The notes: generated by a model not told the origin, from the letters alone. DNA of 64,000 nucleotides from Clostridiales bacterium (GCA_017511005.1 JAFWLP010000028.1:25358-89357), one strand, 5' to 3'; positions 27,629 through 37,491 are shown, numbered from the stretch's first letter. Numbers and translations are program-made.

Positions 27629-28909
27629 TTACAGTTCGTCAGGTGTTCCCACACGTCCGAGAACAGCCGAGCTTGCCGCTACCGGAACACCGCTCAGGAT
27701 AACCTCAGACTCCGGATCACCCATGCGTCCGACGAAGTTCCTGTTGGTGGTCGATACGCATCTCTCACCTTTCGCGAGAACGCCCATATGACCGCCGAGA
27801 CACGGGCCGCATGTAGGCGTAGATATAACACACCCCGCATCATCAAGATCCGCGAGCCAGCCGTTCTCGAGAGCCTGCCTGTATATCTTCTGTGAACCGG
27901 GAATAACGATGCACCTTACGTCTTTATGGACCTTAAGTCCCTTGAGTATGGTTGCAGCCGCACCGATGTCCTCCAGTCTTCCGTTGGTGCATGAACCGAT
28001 AACGACCTGATCGATCTTCAGGTCTTTGCATTCGGAAGCTTTTCTGGTATTCGAAGGAAGATGCGGCAGAGCGACAGTCAGGTCGACCGTATCAAGATCA
28101 ATATCTATGACCCTGCTGTACTCTGCATCCTCATCAGCCGCGTAAACCTTATAATCACTCCTGATGAACCTGTCCGGATTTGTCCTTGAGATATACTTGA
28201 GCGTATAGTTATCCACAGGGAAGATTCCGTTCTTCGCGCCGCATTCTATCGCCATGTTGCACACTGTAAGTCTTCCGTCCATTGAAAGGCTCCTGATGCC
28301 TTCCCCGTCGAATTCCAGAGACTTATAAAGCGCGCCGTCAACACCGATCATTCCGATTATGCTCAGGATCAGATCCTTCCCGGTCACGAACTTTCTGAAT
28401 CTTCCCGTAAGGTTGATCTTTATGGCCTCAGGAACCTTAAACCATGTAACTCCTCTTGCCATCGCGCACGCGAGATCAGTCGATCCGACGCCGGTCGCAA
28501 AGGAACCCAAAGCACCATATGTGCAGGTGTGCGAATCAGCTCCGATAACGAGATCACCGGGAAGAACGATTCCGTTATCCGGAAGGATAACGTGCTCGAT
28601 CCCCATCTCTCTTCTTCCGAGTTCATAGTAATGAGTGATATCGTGTTCGCGCGCAAAGCACCGCATGGTCTTATTGAGTTCTGCGGATTTTATGTCTTTG
28701 TTCGGAGTGAAGTGATCCTGTATCATCAGGACTCTGTCTTTATCGAAAACGTCCTTTACGCCAAGCTTCTCAAAGACTTTTATCGCCGGCGGAGTGGTTA
28801 CGTCATTACCGAGGACATAATCCAGCTTTGCTTCGATAAGGTCACCGGGGGCAACGCTGTCAAGTCCCGCGTGATCAGCAAGGATCTTCTGCGTCATGGT
28901 CATTGGCAT
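27629..28909 (-). CDS. leuC: 3-Isopropylmalate dehydratase large subunit
   Basis: Large aconitase-type subunit (426 residues) that carries the 4Fe-4S cluster and isomerises 2- to 3-isopropylmalate. The cluster ligands are the Cys in [13 protein letters not shown] and the CxxC pair in [14 protein letters not shown]. The [22 protein letters not shown] loop region (split by its natural turns) is canonical, and the length fits the short LeuC/HacA subfamily. GGAGG lies 9 bases before the first ATG. No leuA is present in the window. This is the first gene of a tightly packed set that continues into ppx and ppk. Confidence 0.95.
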   Translation of the reverse strand: MPMTMTQKILADHAGLDSVAPGDLIEAKLDYVLGNDVTTPPAIKVFEKLGVKDVFDKDRVLMIQDHFTPNKDIKSAELNKTMRCFAREHDITHYYELGRREMGIEHVILPDNGIVLPGDLVIGADSHTCTYGALGSFATGVGSTDLACAMARGVTWFKVPEAIKINLTGRFRKFVTGKDLILSIIGMIGVDGALYKSLEFDGEGIRSLSMDGRLTVCNMAIECGAKNGIFPVDNYTLKYISRTNPDRFIRSDYKVYAADEDAEYSRVIDIDLDTVDLTVALPHLPSNTRKASECKDLKIDQVVIGSCTNGRLEDIGAAATILKGLKVHKDVRCIVIPGSQKIYRQALENGWLADLDDAGCVISTPTCGPCLGGHMGVLAKGERCVSTTNRNFVGRMGDPESEVILSGVPVAASSAVLGRVGTPDEL

Positions 28910-29005
28910 AAAAGTGTACCTCCGGAAACAATAATTTATATTTTACAACATTATTTGATTATTAAAAACACCGGTGGTACTTTTTATATCTATTATTTTC
29001 GGGTA

Positions 29006-30910
29006 TCAGTCTTCGTTCAGCTCGAAATATTCATCATAAAGAGCCGACAGTCTAGAAGCGTTCTCCTCGTATCTTTTCAGATCATCACTGCTGCACGAAC
29101 CGCCGAACTTTGCTTCCAGTTCCTTCTGCTCGGCTTCAAGTCTCGTGGTCTCTTTCTCGATGTCAGCTATCCTCTGACGGCGTTTTGCAGACTCCTTGCG
29201 TTCCTGTGCGCGGTTTGCGGTGCGCACCGTATTCTCATTTTCCTGCCTGATCTCTTCGGTAACAGCCGGAGCTGCAGTATCGTTCTGAACGGCTTTGCGG
29301 TAGAAATAATACGAATCGTAAAGCGACGCTTTCTTACCGTTAAAGCCCAATATCCTGTCGGCGCATTTATCAATGAAGAATCTGTCGTGACTTACGCAGA
29401 CTACGGCACCGCTGTATTCTTTGATAGCATCCTCCAGTATCTCCCTTGAATTGATGTCGAGGTGATTTGTAGGCTCGTCGAGGAAAAGGACATCGGGGTT
29501 TTCCCTGAGCAGACAGCAAAGATAAAGACGGGATCTCTCTCCGCCGGAGAGCATAGATATCTTCTTGAATGCATCTTCGCCTTTGAATCCGAAACGCGCG
29601 AGAAGCGTTCTCGCCTCAGTCGTTCCGATATCGCTTCTTGATACGAGTTCGTCAAAACACGTAAGCTCTTCATCATCAAACGGAACAAACTGCTCCATGT
29701 AACCCATCGACTGTGCGGAACCTATGAGAACGGTTCCGGAAGAACCGCGCAGTTTGTCTCCCGCGTGACCGGACAGGAGCTTTAACAAAGTCGTCTTGCC
29801 GCAGCCGTTAGGTCCTGCGAGGAAAAGCTTCTCGTCGGCTGTTACCTCAAACGATACGGGATCGAAAAGATTCGTATCACTGTCTTCAAACTTCATCGCA
29901 AGTTCTTTTGCCTGAAGGATTATGCGGTCCGATCTTCCCGTGCGTTCTAGTGGCTGAGCCGTAAAGCTCATTTTCGCGTAACCGGAAGGAAGTCTTGAAC
30001 GCGCTTCTTCAAGTTTATCCTCAAGCTTGGCAACCATCTTTTCCCTCTGATGATAACCGCTTATATTCCTGTGCGAGAGCATCGTCTGCTTGACATCAAG
30101 CTGATGTGCAAGTTCTTCTTCAAGCGCTTTTGTAACGAGACTCTGCGACTTTATGAAGTGTTCCTTCTGTTCTTTGTAATCGGTATATCCGCCCTTGTAT
30201 TCGGTGATGTGACCGCCGTCAAGTTCAATTACTTTTGTTGCGACCTGATCGATGAAATGTCTGTCATGCGTGATGACGAAAACAGCTCCGCCGTACGACG
30301 CGAGATACTTCTCAAGCCACTCCACGGCCTCCATGTCAAGGTGGTTTGTCGGCTCGTCGAGAAGAAGGATATCAGGCCTGTCGACAATGAGTCTCGCAAG
30401 ACAAACGCGCATCTTCTCTCCGCCCGACAGACCGGAATAATCATCACGTCCGTGTATGTCATCAAGACCGAGTCCGGCAAGCGCATCCTTCAGACGGTAT
30501 TCGTAATCGTAACCGCCTGCAGCTTCATAATGCGACTGCAGTTTTGACAATTCTTCAACAAGAGAGGAAGTATCTTCATGCTTTTCTGAAGCATGGGATA
30601 TCTTATATGAGATATCATCGATCTTAAGTTCGAGATCAACAAGATATGAAGGCTTCAACGTCGCTCCGGAAAGATCCTGTTCATCCATGTTCTGCGACAG
30701 ATATCCTGCTATTGTATTGCCATGAAGGATAACCTCACCGGCATCAGGTGTAAGTGTTCCTTTTATGATCTTGAACAACGTTGTTTTGCCTGCACCGTTA
30801 TCTCCGATAAACGCGATCCTGTCGCCTTTGTTCACGCGGAAAGATATCCCGTCGAGAACGAGCCTGGGACCGTAATGCATGGTAATGTTGTTAAGTGTAA
30901 GAAGCGGCAT
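29006..30910 (-). CDS. ABC-F family ATPase
   Basis: A soluble 634-residue protein with two ABC ATPase domains and no membrane segments. Domain 1: GDNGAGKTTLFK, LSGGEKMRV, LLLDEPTNHLDM. The inter-domain linker (about 245-310) is basic and helical. Domain 2: GPNGCGKTTLLK, LSGGERSRL, LFLDEPTNHLDI. The last 90 residues form a charged coiled coil like the Uup/YdiF group. ABC-F proteins act on the ribosome, relieving stalls or giving antibiotic protection; which sort this is cannot be told from sequence by eye. A GAAGGA site is 6 bases before the ATG. It ends 96 bases before leuC. Confidence 0.92.
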   Translation of the reverse strand: MPLLTLNNITMHYGPRLVLDGISFRVNKGDRIAFIGDNGAGKTTLFKIIKGTLTPDAGEVILHGNTIAGYLSQNMDEQDLSGATLKPSYLVDLELKIDDISYKISHASEKHEDTSSLVEELSKLQSHYEAAGGYDYEYRLKDALAGLGLDDIHGRDDYSGLSGGEKMRVCLARLIVDRPDILLLDEPTNHLDMEAVEWLEKYLASYGGAVFVITHDRHFIDQVATKVIELDGGHITEYKGGYTDYKEQKEHFIKSQSLVTKALEEELAHQLDVKQTMLSHRNISGYHQREKMVAKLEDKLEEARSRLPSGYAKMSFTAQPLERTGRSDRIILQAKELAMKFEDSDTNLFDPVSFEVTADEKLFLAGPNGCGKTTLLKLLSGHAGDKLRGSSGTVLIGSAQSMGYMEQFVPFDDEELTCFDELVSRSDIGTTEARTLLARFGFKGEDAFKKISMLSGGERSRLYLCCLLRENPDVLFLDEPTNHLDINSREILEDAIKEYSGAVVCVSHDRFFIDKCADRILGFNGKKASLYDSYYFYRKAVQNDTAAPAVTEEIRQENENTVRTANRAQERKESAKRRQRIADIEKETTRLEAEQKELEAKFGGSCSSDDLKRYEENASRLSALYDEYFELNED

Positions 30911-30959
30911 ATTGATTCCTTCAATTTATTGTCACGGCAATCATTTTATCACAGAGAAT

Positions 30960-30992
30960 AAAAAAGGGCTGTCTGTTTGAGACAACCCTTAA
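30960..30992 (-). terminator. Rho-independent terminator of the Lys/Ala-rich gene
   Basis: An 11-bp stem (AAGGGCTGTCT / AGACAACCCTT, one mismatch) with a short loop is followed on the - strand by a T run. It lies 25 bases past the stop codon of the Lys/Ala-rich gene. Confidence 0.8.
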
Positions 30993-31016
30993 TTATTTTA
31001 ATTTGCTTTCGCGAAA

Positions 31017-31466
31017 TCAGAAGAGATCTACACCGTTGCCGTCAACGTCATAAGCCTTCTTCTCAGCAGCTACAACATAGATCTTGCCAGCCTTGGGAAG
31101 CTTCTTTGCGATAGCTGTAGCAGAGATTTCCTGACCGTCGATCTGGAAGATGATCTCAACCTTCTTAGGAGCAGCAGCCTTCTTTGCAACGGGCTTCTTA
31201 GCAGCCTTCTTTGCAGCAGGCTTCTTAGCAGCAACCTTCTTTGCATCAGCTTTCTTAGCCTCAGCCTTAGGAGCAGCAGCCTTCTTTGCAGCGGGCTTCT
31301 TGGCAGCAGCCTTCTTTGCTGCGGGCTTCTTAGCAGCAGCCTTCTTTGCAGCAGGCTTCTTAGCAGCAGCAACCTTCTTTGCAACGGGCTTCTTATCATC
31401 AGCCTTAGGAGCTACAGGTGCAGCTGCAGGTGCTTCAATCTTGATTTCTTTCTTTTCTGTATCCAT
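31017..31466 (-). CDS. Lys/Ala-rich protein with small C-terminal domain
   Basis: A 149-residue highly basic protein. Residues about 10-100 are a low-complexity tail of KKPAAKKAAA-type repeats, like the C-terminal tails of histone H1 and of some bacterial HU proteins. The last 50 residues form a small domain with VEIIFQIDGQEISATAIAKK and AEKKAYDVDGN. The architecture is like the DUF6465 proteins of Clostridia, an assignment I hold loosely. It could bind DNA, RNA or polyphosphate through charge. The ATG at the DTEKKEI start has GGAGG about 10 bases upstream; the gene has its own promoter and terminator. Confidence 0.75.
   Translation of the reverse strand: MDTEKKEIKIEAPAAAPVAPKADDKKPVAKKVAAAKKPAAKKAAAKKPAAKKAAAKKPAAKKAAAPKAEAKKADAKKVAAKKPAAKKAAKKPVAKKAAAPKKVEIIFQIDGQEISATAIAKKLPKAGKIYVVAAEKKAYDVDGNGVDLF
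31180..31395 (-). repeat. 30-bp period coding repeat (PAAKKAAAKK)
   Basis: Tandem near-identical units encode a ten-residue Pro/Ala/Lys repeat. Units vary at third codon positions, so they are maintained as protein sequence. This stretch is prone to repeat-number change between strains. Confidence 0.8.
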
Positions 31467-31507
31467 ACTAAAAGAACCTCCGTATTTTTCCTTGTTTGGA
31501 TACAATA

Positions 31508-31536
31508 AATCTACATTTCTTTATTATTTGTGTCAA
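31508..31536 (-). promoter_or_regulatory. Sigma-70 type promoter of the Lys/Ala-rich gene
   Basis: Read on the - strand: TTGACA (perfect -35), 17-base spacer, TAGATT (-10). The expected start of transcription is near 31501, giving a leader of about 35 bases with the GGAGG site. It suggests strong constitutive expression. Confidence 0.7.
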
Positions 31537-31704
31537 CAAACATTTTTTATAATTTTTTCAGTATTCCAAGCGTCTCCCGGTTTCTATTTGTTCAGTTTAC
31601 ACACAATAAACATCGGCATTTGCGGTTTTGCAACTAACATTTTTTTTACAAAAAACTAATTTATTCCGATAGAATTCGAATAAGCATTAAATTAAAATGT
31701 CGCT

Positions 31705-32964
31705 ATGAGAAAACTTTTTACCATTTTTGGCTGGGAGATAAGAAAGCTTTTTTCGAGTTGGAGAAGAACATTCACACTGTTTCTTCTGCCGGCTGTTTTT
31801 CTCGTCGGAATGCTGAACGTCTTTCCTCTTCTCATCAATTACATGTCAACTGGAACACTTACTAAAAAGCCTGTAACCGTTGTAAATGCACCTGAATCAT
31901 TTGTGAGATACATCGATGAGACTTTAGACGCGAAAGCCTTCACTTATGACTTCAAGACACTTGATGAATTCAAGGAATTCGCAAGCAACAAGACAGAATA
32001 CAGAAGACAGCTGAAAAAAGGAATGATCGTCTGTCTTTTTATATCAGGAAAAGAATCTCTGTCATTTGATGAAGAGGTCAGTGATTACTATAAAGAGCTT
32101 ACCGAAGGGAATGCGGAAGCTAAAAGCAATGCGACGGTATACATCGGTTTTGACGCCAATTCATTAACTTCCAATTCGAGAGCAGGACAATTCAAAGAAG
32201 CCATTCTTGAGAAATACCAGGGAAGTCTCATTGAATATCTCGGCGGTGATTTTGCCGTTATAGGAAGCTCTCTTTTCGTAACTGACACATTCAATCCCGT
32301 AACGAAATTCCTTGACTTCAGGACTGTTGCAAACAGTTCGGCATCACGCGTCGTTTCCGGCGTACTTATGATCATGATGTATTACACGACGTACTCACTC
32401 GTTATCGACATGTTCGCATCCGAACGTGACAGAGGATTCATGGATAAACTGATTCTCACGCCTGTTTCCAGAAAGAAGATATATGCCGGCAAGATACTTG
32501 CGATCAATATCATCGTCACATTCTCCACCTGCATAACGATGATACTGCTGTTCCTATCATCATGGTTAAACAGGAACAACGACGCGATGTCACTTCTGCC
32601 CTTCGGAATGATGCTGACGCCGGATGAACTGCTGATCGTTCTCTTCTCCATCCCGGTCACCGTGTTCCTCATGACGGCAGTCTGCGTATCAATGGTCTTC
32701 TCTCTGAAGAACATTCAGGACATAACGGTCAATCTGCAGCTTCCGCTGATCTATTTTCTCGGTGATTTTTTCCTTCAGATGTTCAGGGGAACCAGACCGG
32801 TAACACTGGAGTATTTCATACCGGTACACAACACTTTGGAATTGATATCGGAAACGTTCATGGCTCAGGATAAAGCGTGGCACGTGATCCTGGTCTATAT
32901 GCTCAATCTCGGATTGGCCATTGCCATATTTGCCACCACTTTCAGAAAAGAGGAAACCAAATGA
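31705..32964 (+). CDS. ABC-2 type exporter permease (NatB-like)
   Basis: A 419-residue ABC-2 permease. A first membrane segment (about 20-45) is followed by a long external domain (about 60-210) and then five or six membrane segments (about 220-415), the NatB layout. The external domain opens with VTVVNAPESFVRYIDE, a phrase repeated almost exactly in the permease two genes downstream, so the two are paralogous halves of one exporter. There is no ribosome site; TAAAAT lies 6 bases before the ATG, which could mean a leaderless message. It overlaps the ATPase gene by four bases. Confidence 0.88.
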   Translation: MRKLFTIFGWEIRKLFSSWRRTFTLFLLPAVFLVGMLNVFPLLINYMSTGTLTKKPVTVVNAPESFVRYIDETLDAKAFTYDFKTLDEFKEFASNKTEYRRQLKKGMIVCLFISGKESLSFDEEVSDYYKELTEGNAEAKSNATVYIGFDANSLTSNSRAGQFKEAILEKYQGSLIEYLGGDFAVIGSSLFVTDTFNPVTKFLDFRTVANSSASRVVSGVLMIMMYYTTYSLVIDMFASERDRGFMDKLILTPVSRKKIYAGKILAINIIVTFSTCITMILLFLSSWLNRNNDAMSLLPFGMMLTPDELLIVLFSIPVTVFLMTAVCVSMVFSLKNIQDITVNLQLPLIYFLGDFFLQMFRGTRPVTLEYFIPVHNTLELISETFMAQDKAWHVILVYMLNLGLAIAIFATTFRKEETK

Positions 32965-33692
32965 TCCAGTTGATTGATGTGCACAAAAGTTATACAAAGG
33001 AGCACGAGACCATCAAAGGTGTCAGCTTTGAGGTTCATGAAGGACAGATATTCGGACTTCTCGGTCCGAACGGTGCCGGCAAGACCACGCTGATGCAGAT
33101 GATCGCAACTCTGATGAAGCCGACTTCAGGTCAGATCCTGATAGACGGATTGTCGGCTGACAAGTCACTTCTGGAGATCCACAGGAAGATAGGTTTTCTC
33201 ACGAACGAGATAAAGCTTGATCCGCTGTCAACACCGAATGCTCTTTTTGAATTCTTCGCAAGTCTGTACGACATACCTAAGAATGAGATGAAGGACAGAC
33301 GCGACGAGAGCTTCGCCAGGTTCGGGATATCACCATTTGCGGAGAAGCGCATCAGAGAGCTGTCGACTGGAATGAAGCAGAAGATATCGATCGCGATAAG
33401 CCTTATACACGATCCGCCGGTAATCATTTTCGACGAGCCGACGAACGGTCTCGATATCCTCACCTCCAAACAGGTTACCGATTATCTTAAAGAACTCAGG
33501 GATAAAGGTCATGCGATAATCCTTTCCACGCATATCTTCTCCGTTGCGGAGGAGCTCTGCGATGATATCGCTGTACTTATCGACGGATCGATTGTAGCGC
33601 AGGGCAACGTTGAAGAACTGATCGCACAGACTCAGGTAAATACTTTTGAAGAGGCGTTCTTCAAGATATACGTAGAGAATCACAAAGAATGA
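32961..33692 (+). CDS. ABC exporter ATP-binding subunit (NatA-like)
   Basis: A 243-residue ABC ATPase with GPNGAGKTTLMQ (Walker A), ELSTGMKQKISIA (signature, the STGMKQ form usual for NatA/CcmA-type exporters), PVIIFDEPTNGLD (Walker B) and STHIFS (H-loop). The start forms ATGA with the stop of the preceding permease. It should drive the exporter made by the two flanking permeases. Confidence 0.92.
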   Translation: MIQLIDVHKSYTKEHETIKGVSFEVHEGQIFGLLGPNGAGKTTLMQMIATLMKPTSGQILIDGLSADKSLLEIHRKIGFLTNEIKLDPLSTPNALFEFFASLYDIPKNEMKDRRDESFARFGISPFAEKRIRELSTGMKQKISIAISLIHDPPVIIFDEPTNGLDILTSKQVTDYLKELRDKGHAIILSTHIFSVAEELCDDIAVLIDGSIVAQGNVEELIAQTQVNTFEEAFFKIYVENHKE

Positions 33693-33708
33693 CATGCGGG
33701 AATGACAT

Positions 33709-36042
33709 ATGACTGCTAAACGAGGAATAAAAACGATAATCGGAAGTTTCTTCCGCAAAAGAGGACAGATGGGTGCCCAGGCTTCATCTGCGTCTTTTCT
33801 TGCTTCCGTAGTCTTCGTCATGGTCTTATTCTTCGTTGCGGTATCATGGATGATCTACAGATTCCCTTATCATCTTTTCAGCGATGAAGTCTATAACGTG
33901 GTCGTCGTAAATGCTCCGGAATCCTTTGTCAGATTTAATGAAGAGACACAGGTCTTCCGTGACAAGTCCGCGAAAATGTACGGTGACCGTTATGACATCT
34001 TCGGGAACTACGACAACATAATCAATTTTCAGTACAGATACGACGGTTACGGACTTACAAAGTTCATTTACAAAGAAAACGATGCGCTTTATGATTTTGT
34101 TACTTTCGGCAAATGGATGCGCGAGAACGATGCATATCTTACCGTTGTCTTCCCTGCTGATTTTGATGAACAGATACAAAGGCGCCAGGAAGGCCTTACG
34201 ACCAGCAAACCTCAGATACTCACGTATTACCGCACGAATTCTCTCGAATATTCATCCATGAAAAAAGGATTCATAGATGATTATCTCTATTATTATCAGG
34301 TAGATATTCGTGAACACTACGGCTATGCTGTCACCTCCTTCACGGATTCACATCTGGTTGACAAACCCATCGTGACTGTTCAGAACGCCAATGGAATAAG
34401 AGCCGTTGTCGAATCATTATGCAGATCGTTCATACCTATCCTTTTATTCATTACGCTCCTATATACTTCAATGAGCATAGGAACAAACGTCATAGCTGGT
34501 CAGAAGGAACGCGGAACGTTTACGGGCATACTTCTTACTCCGCAGCCGCGTTACGCTATCGTTGTCGGTTATCTCGGCGGCGTTGTCCTCAAGGCCATGA
34601 TACCCTCTTTCTTTATCGCGACGATATCCTCACTGTTTGCGGGACAGTTCTCGATTACCGGTTACCTCGCCTTATATCTTTACTTATTCGTTCTTGAGGT
34701 ATTCATAGCATCGATCACTATCCTGATCTCCGTCATCAATGATACGGTCATCTCCGCTCAGACGGCATTTCTCCCAATCTTCCTGACGCTTGTTGCCGTC
34801 TGCGTCACATGCATACAGTCCGTCAACGAGAGGGAAGATTTCTACATGTTCCTTCCGGTACACGGCCAGTTCTACGGAATAGGCGACGTTCTTGTCGGCA
34901 AGCCCAATGTTGCAGGTCTTGTTGTCAGTTCACTGTTAACGCTTCTGCTGTCCGCCCTGATCGTATTCATCACAGAAAGACTGCTTCACAGCGAACGCTA
35001 CACCGTATCGGTTGACTCAGTAAACACAAAGGAAGTCAGGAGAAGACTTGAAGGCGGCAAGCCCACCGCATGGGAATCGGTCAATCAGGGCTATGACAAT
35101 CTGAACTTCATCATCAATGAAGCTTTCTATCCGCTCGTAGTCCTTTCTGTCTATCAGACACTTGCCATGATTCCGGTAGCCGTCTCCTACATGAGGAAGG
35201 CTGAATATTCGGATTTCATCAGTGATCTTTCAAACGTAAAATCATTGCCGGAAATTTTCGACAAAACATTTGAGGTCTTCGGTATCTTCTTCAGGGATCC
35301 GCTCTTCCTTGCTCTTATGGCTTTGGGATATGTACTGGTCATCATCACATACTTCATACATGCCGGAAGAGTCTGGAGGATCAAGGGAATCAAAGAAAAG
35401 ATCTCTGCATGCGGATATCCCCTGTCTGACAGAAAGCACATCATCTCGCATTACCTTCTGGGACTTGTATTCGGATTCCTGATGATGTCGTGCACCGTTG
35501 CCATAATGATCCTTACCGGCCAGATCAGTTTGTCCGGCTTCAGCCTCAGTCTCTCAGGACTTGGAGTGTTCCTGTTCAACGTCATAATGTGGATCCCCCA
35601 GGGTGCTTCCGAAGAGCTCATGTTCAGAGGATTCATGCTCAGGTCGTTCTCGAAGAGATTCAAGCCCGCCGTAGGAATAATCGTATCCTCGATCATGTTC
35701 TCGGCAATGCATTCGCTCAACAAAGGGTACACTCCGCTCGCATCGGTCAATCTCGTGCTGATAGCGGTCCTTTTCGCATTGATCTATTACCTTACGGGCG
35801 ACATATGGATGACGTCGGCAATGCACACCGCATGGAACCTTACACAGGGAAACATCTACGGTCTGCAGGTCTCCGGTAATGATTCCGCCAATTCCATTGT
35901 TACCGCGATATACGGAAACAATGCTTCCACGCTCATTACAGGCGGATCATTCGGTCCCGAAGGCGGACTCGCAACAACTGCAGTAACAGCCGTATGCTTA
36001 GTCATTGTCATTGTCTTACTTATCAGGAAAAACAGGAAATGA
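33709..36042 (+). CDS. ABC-2 permease fused to CPBP intramembrane protease
   Basis: A 777-residue fusion. Residues 1-420 are an ABC-2 permease with the same external-domain opening (VVVNAPESFVRF) as the gene at 31705. Residues about 460-777 form a CPBP (Abi/CAAX-type) protease domain with its catalytic motifs intact: E635-E636-x3-R640 in SEELMFRGFML, His668 in FSAMHS and His706/Asn710 in SAMHTAWN. In single-subunit CPBP enzymes these residues cleave within the membrane. The fusion suggests that the exporter processes what it moves, such as a peptide. The ribosome site is weak. It is the last gene of the ABC operon and converges with the flavoprotein. Confidence 0.88.
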   Translation: MTAKRGIKTIIGSFFRKRGQMGAQASSASFLASVVFVMVLFFVAVSWMIYRFPYHLFSDEVYNVVVVNAPESFVRFNEETQVFRDKSAKMYGDRYDIFGNYDNIINFQYRYDGYGLTKFIYKENDALYDFVTFGKWMRENDAYLTVVFPADFDEQIQRRQEGLTTSKPQILTYYRTNSLEYSSMKKGFIDDYLYYYQVDIREHYGYAVTSFTDSHLVDKPIVTVQNANGIRAVVESLCRSFIPILLFITLLYTSMSIGTNVIAGQKERGTFTGILLTPQPRYAIVVGYLGGVVLKAMIPSFFIATISSLFAGQFSITGYLALYLYLFVLEVFIASITILISVINDTVISAQTAFLPIFLTLVAVCVTCIQSVNEREDFYMFLPVHGQFYGIGDVLVGKPNVAGLVVSSLLTLLLSALIVFITERLLHSERYTVSVDSVNTKEVRRRLEGGKPTAWESVNQGYDNLNFIINEAFYPLVVLSVYQTLAMIPVAVSYMRKAEYSDFISDLSNVKSLPEIFDKTFEVFGIFFRDPLFLALMALGYVLVIITYFIHAGRVWRIKGIKEKISACGYPLSDRKHIISHYLLGLVFGFLMMSCTVAIMILTGQISLSGFSLSLSGLGVFLFNVIMWIPQGASEELMFRGFMLRSFSKRFKPAVGIIVSSIMFSAMHSLNKGYTPLASVNLVLIAVLFALIYYLTGDIWMTSAMHTAWNLTQGNIYGLQVSGNDSANSIVTAIYGNNASTLITGGSFGPEGGLATTAVTAVCLVIVIVLLIRKNRK

Positions 36043-36044
36043 TC

Positions 36045-37418
36045 TCACTCACCTGCGATCTCGCGCGCAACGAAAACTCCTGATGCCGAAGCATGTGACA
36101 GCGAATGGGTAACTCCGCTTCCGTCGCCGATCACGTAAAGTCCCGGATAACGGGTCTCCAGTCTGTCATTTATAGCAACTTCCATGTTGTAGAATTTGAC
36201 TTCCACACCGTACAGAAGTGTGTCATCATTGGCAGTTCCGGGAGCGATCTTGTCGAGCGCGTAGATCATCTCGATTATTCCGTCAAGGATCCTCTTAGGC
36301 AGAACAAGCGACAGGTCGCCCGGCGTTGCCTTAAGCGTGGGTCTCACCGTGGATTCCTCTATCCTTGACGCGTTCGATCTTCTTCCCCTCGTCAGGTCAC
36401 CGAAGCGCTGGACGATAACTCCGCCTCCGAGCATGTTCGAGAGCCTTGCTATGGATTCGCCGTAACCGTTCGAATCCTTGAACGGTTCAGAGAAATGCTT
36501 TGACACGAGAAGCGCGAAATTCGTATTCTCAGACTGCAGTTCCGGCGCGTCAAAACTGTGGCCGTTAACGGTAACGATGCCGTTCGTATTCTCGGAGACC
36601 ACATATCCGTACGGGTTCATGCAGAAAGTCCTCACCTTGTCCTCGAACTTCTCCGTGCGGTAAACGATCTTGCTCTCATAAAGTTCAGACGTAAGGTCTG
36701 AGAAAACGACTGCGGGGAGTTCGACCCTTACCCCGATATCCACTCTGTTCGAGTGTGTCTCTATGTCAAGTTCACTGCAGACTTTCTCTATCCATTTGCT
36801 TCCGGAACGTCCCACCGACACGATGCACTTTTTGCACGTATAATATTCTCCGGAGCACTCGATCTCATATGTGCCGTCTTCTTTTACCTTCAGGTCGCCT
36901 ACCGGTGAATTAAAGAAGAAATCGGCTTTATCCTTGAGCACATTGAAGATATTGCCAAGCACCTGATAGTTCTTATCCGTTCCGAGATGCCTTACCGAAG
37001 CATCGAGCAGATGGAGTCTGTTCTCAAGACATATCTTTTTGAATGATGAACCGGCTGTCGTGTAAAGCTTTGTTCCCTCTCCGCCGTTGGCAAGATTGAT
37101 CCCGTCAACATACTTCATGAGTTCAAGGGCTTTCTCTTTGCCAATATGTTCGTAGAGCGTGCCGCCGAAATCATTCGTGATGTTGTATTTCCCGTCGGAG
37201 AACGCACCTGCGCCGCCAAAACCCCGCATTATCGCGCAGGACTTGCAGTTGATGCAGCTCCTGACCTTATCACCGTCTATGGGACACTTTCTTTCCTCAA
37301 GAGGTTTTCCGGCCTCGAAAACAGCGACCTTAAGATCAGGTCTTAAGTTAACTAATTCATACGCTGAGAATATTCCGCCTGGACCGGCTCCTATAATGAT
37401 GACATCATAATCTTTCAT
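36045..37418 (-). CDS. FAD-dependent oxidoreductase (COG2509 type)
   Basis: A 457-residue flavoprotein. The N-terminal Rossmann motif DVIIIGAGPGGIFSAYEL binds FAD. A Cys-rich stretch near residue 55-75 (KCPIDG, CINCKSC) precedes the family's hallmark GFGGAGAFSDGKYN. The C-terminus GLYVIGDGSGVTHSLSHA is the second FAD contact. This group of uncharacterised dehydrogenases is common in anaerobes; its substrate is unknown, and the CxxCxxC could bind zinc or a cluster. The ATG with AAGGAG 8 bases upstream was preferred to one seven codons earlier. Confidence 0.88.
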   Translation of the reverse strand: MKDYDVIIIGAGPGGIFSAYELVNLRPDLKVAVFEAGKPLEERKCPIDGDKVRSCINCKSCAIMRGFGGAGAFSDGKYNITNDFGGTLYEHIGKEKALELMKYVDGINLANGGEGTKLYTTAGSSFKKICLENRLHLLDASVRHLGTDKNYQVLGNIFNVLKDKADFFFNSPVGDLKVKEDGTYEIECSGEYYTCKKCIVSVGRSGSKWIEKVCSELDIETHSNRVDIGVRVELPAVVFSDLTSELYESKIVYRTEKFEDKVRTFCMNPYGYVVSENTNGIVTVNGHSFDAPELQSENTNFALLVSKHFSEPFKDSNGYGESIARLSNMLGGGVIVQRFGDLTRGRRSNASRIEESTVRPTLKATPGDLSLVLPKRILDGIIEMIYALDKIAPGTANDDTLLYGVEVKFYNMEVAINDRLETRYPGLYVIGDGSGVTHSLSHASASGVFVAREIAGE

Positions 37419-37491
37419 AAGACACGCTCCTTCTGTCAAAGGATTACGGTTAGATTATAATCCACCATAGCGCGAATACAAAACGCGGAAC

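Noticed and set aside
28973-28985. T-box-like GGTGGTAC followed by T run near leuC
   Set aside because: It reads on the + strand while leuC is on the - strand, and no other T-box elements are present.
31170-31400. Regular 30-bp repeats resembling a CRISPR array
   Set aside because: The units are in frame, lack unique spacers and encode the KKPAAKKAAA protein repeat.
31150-31659. Repetitive AFFAAGFLAA open frame on the + strand
   Set aside because: Antisense shadow of the Lys/Ala repeat gene.
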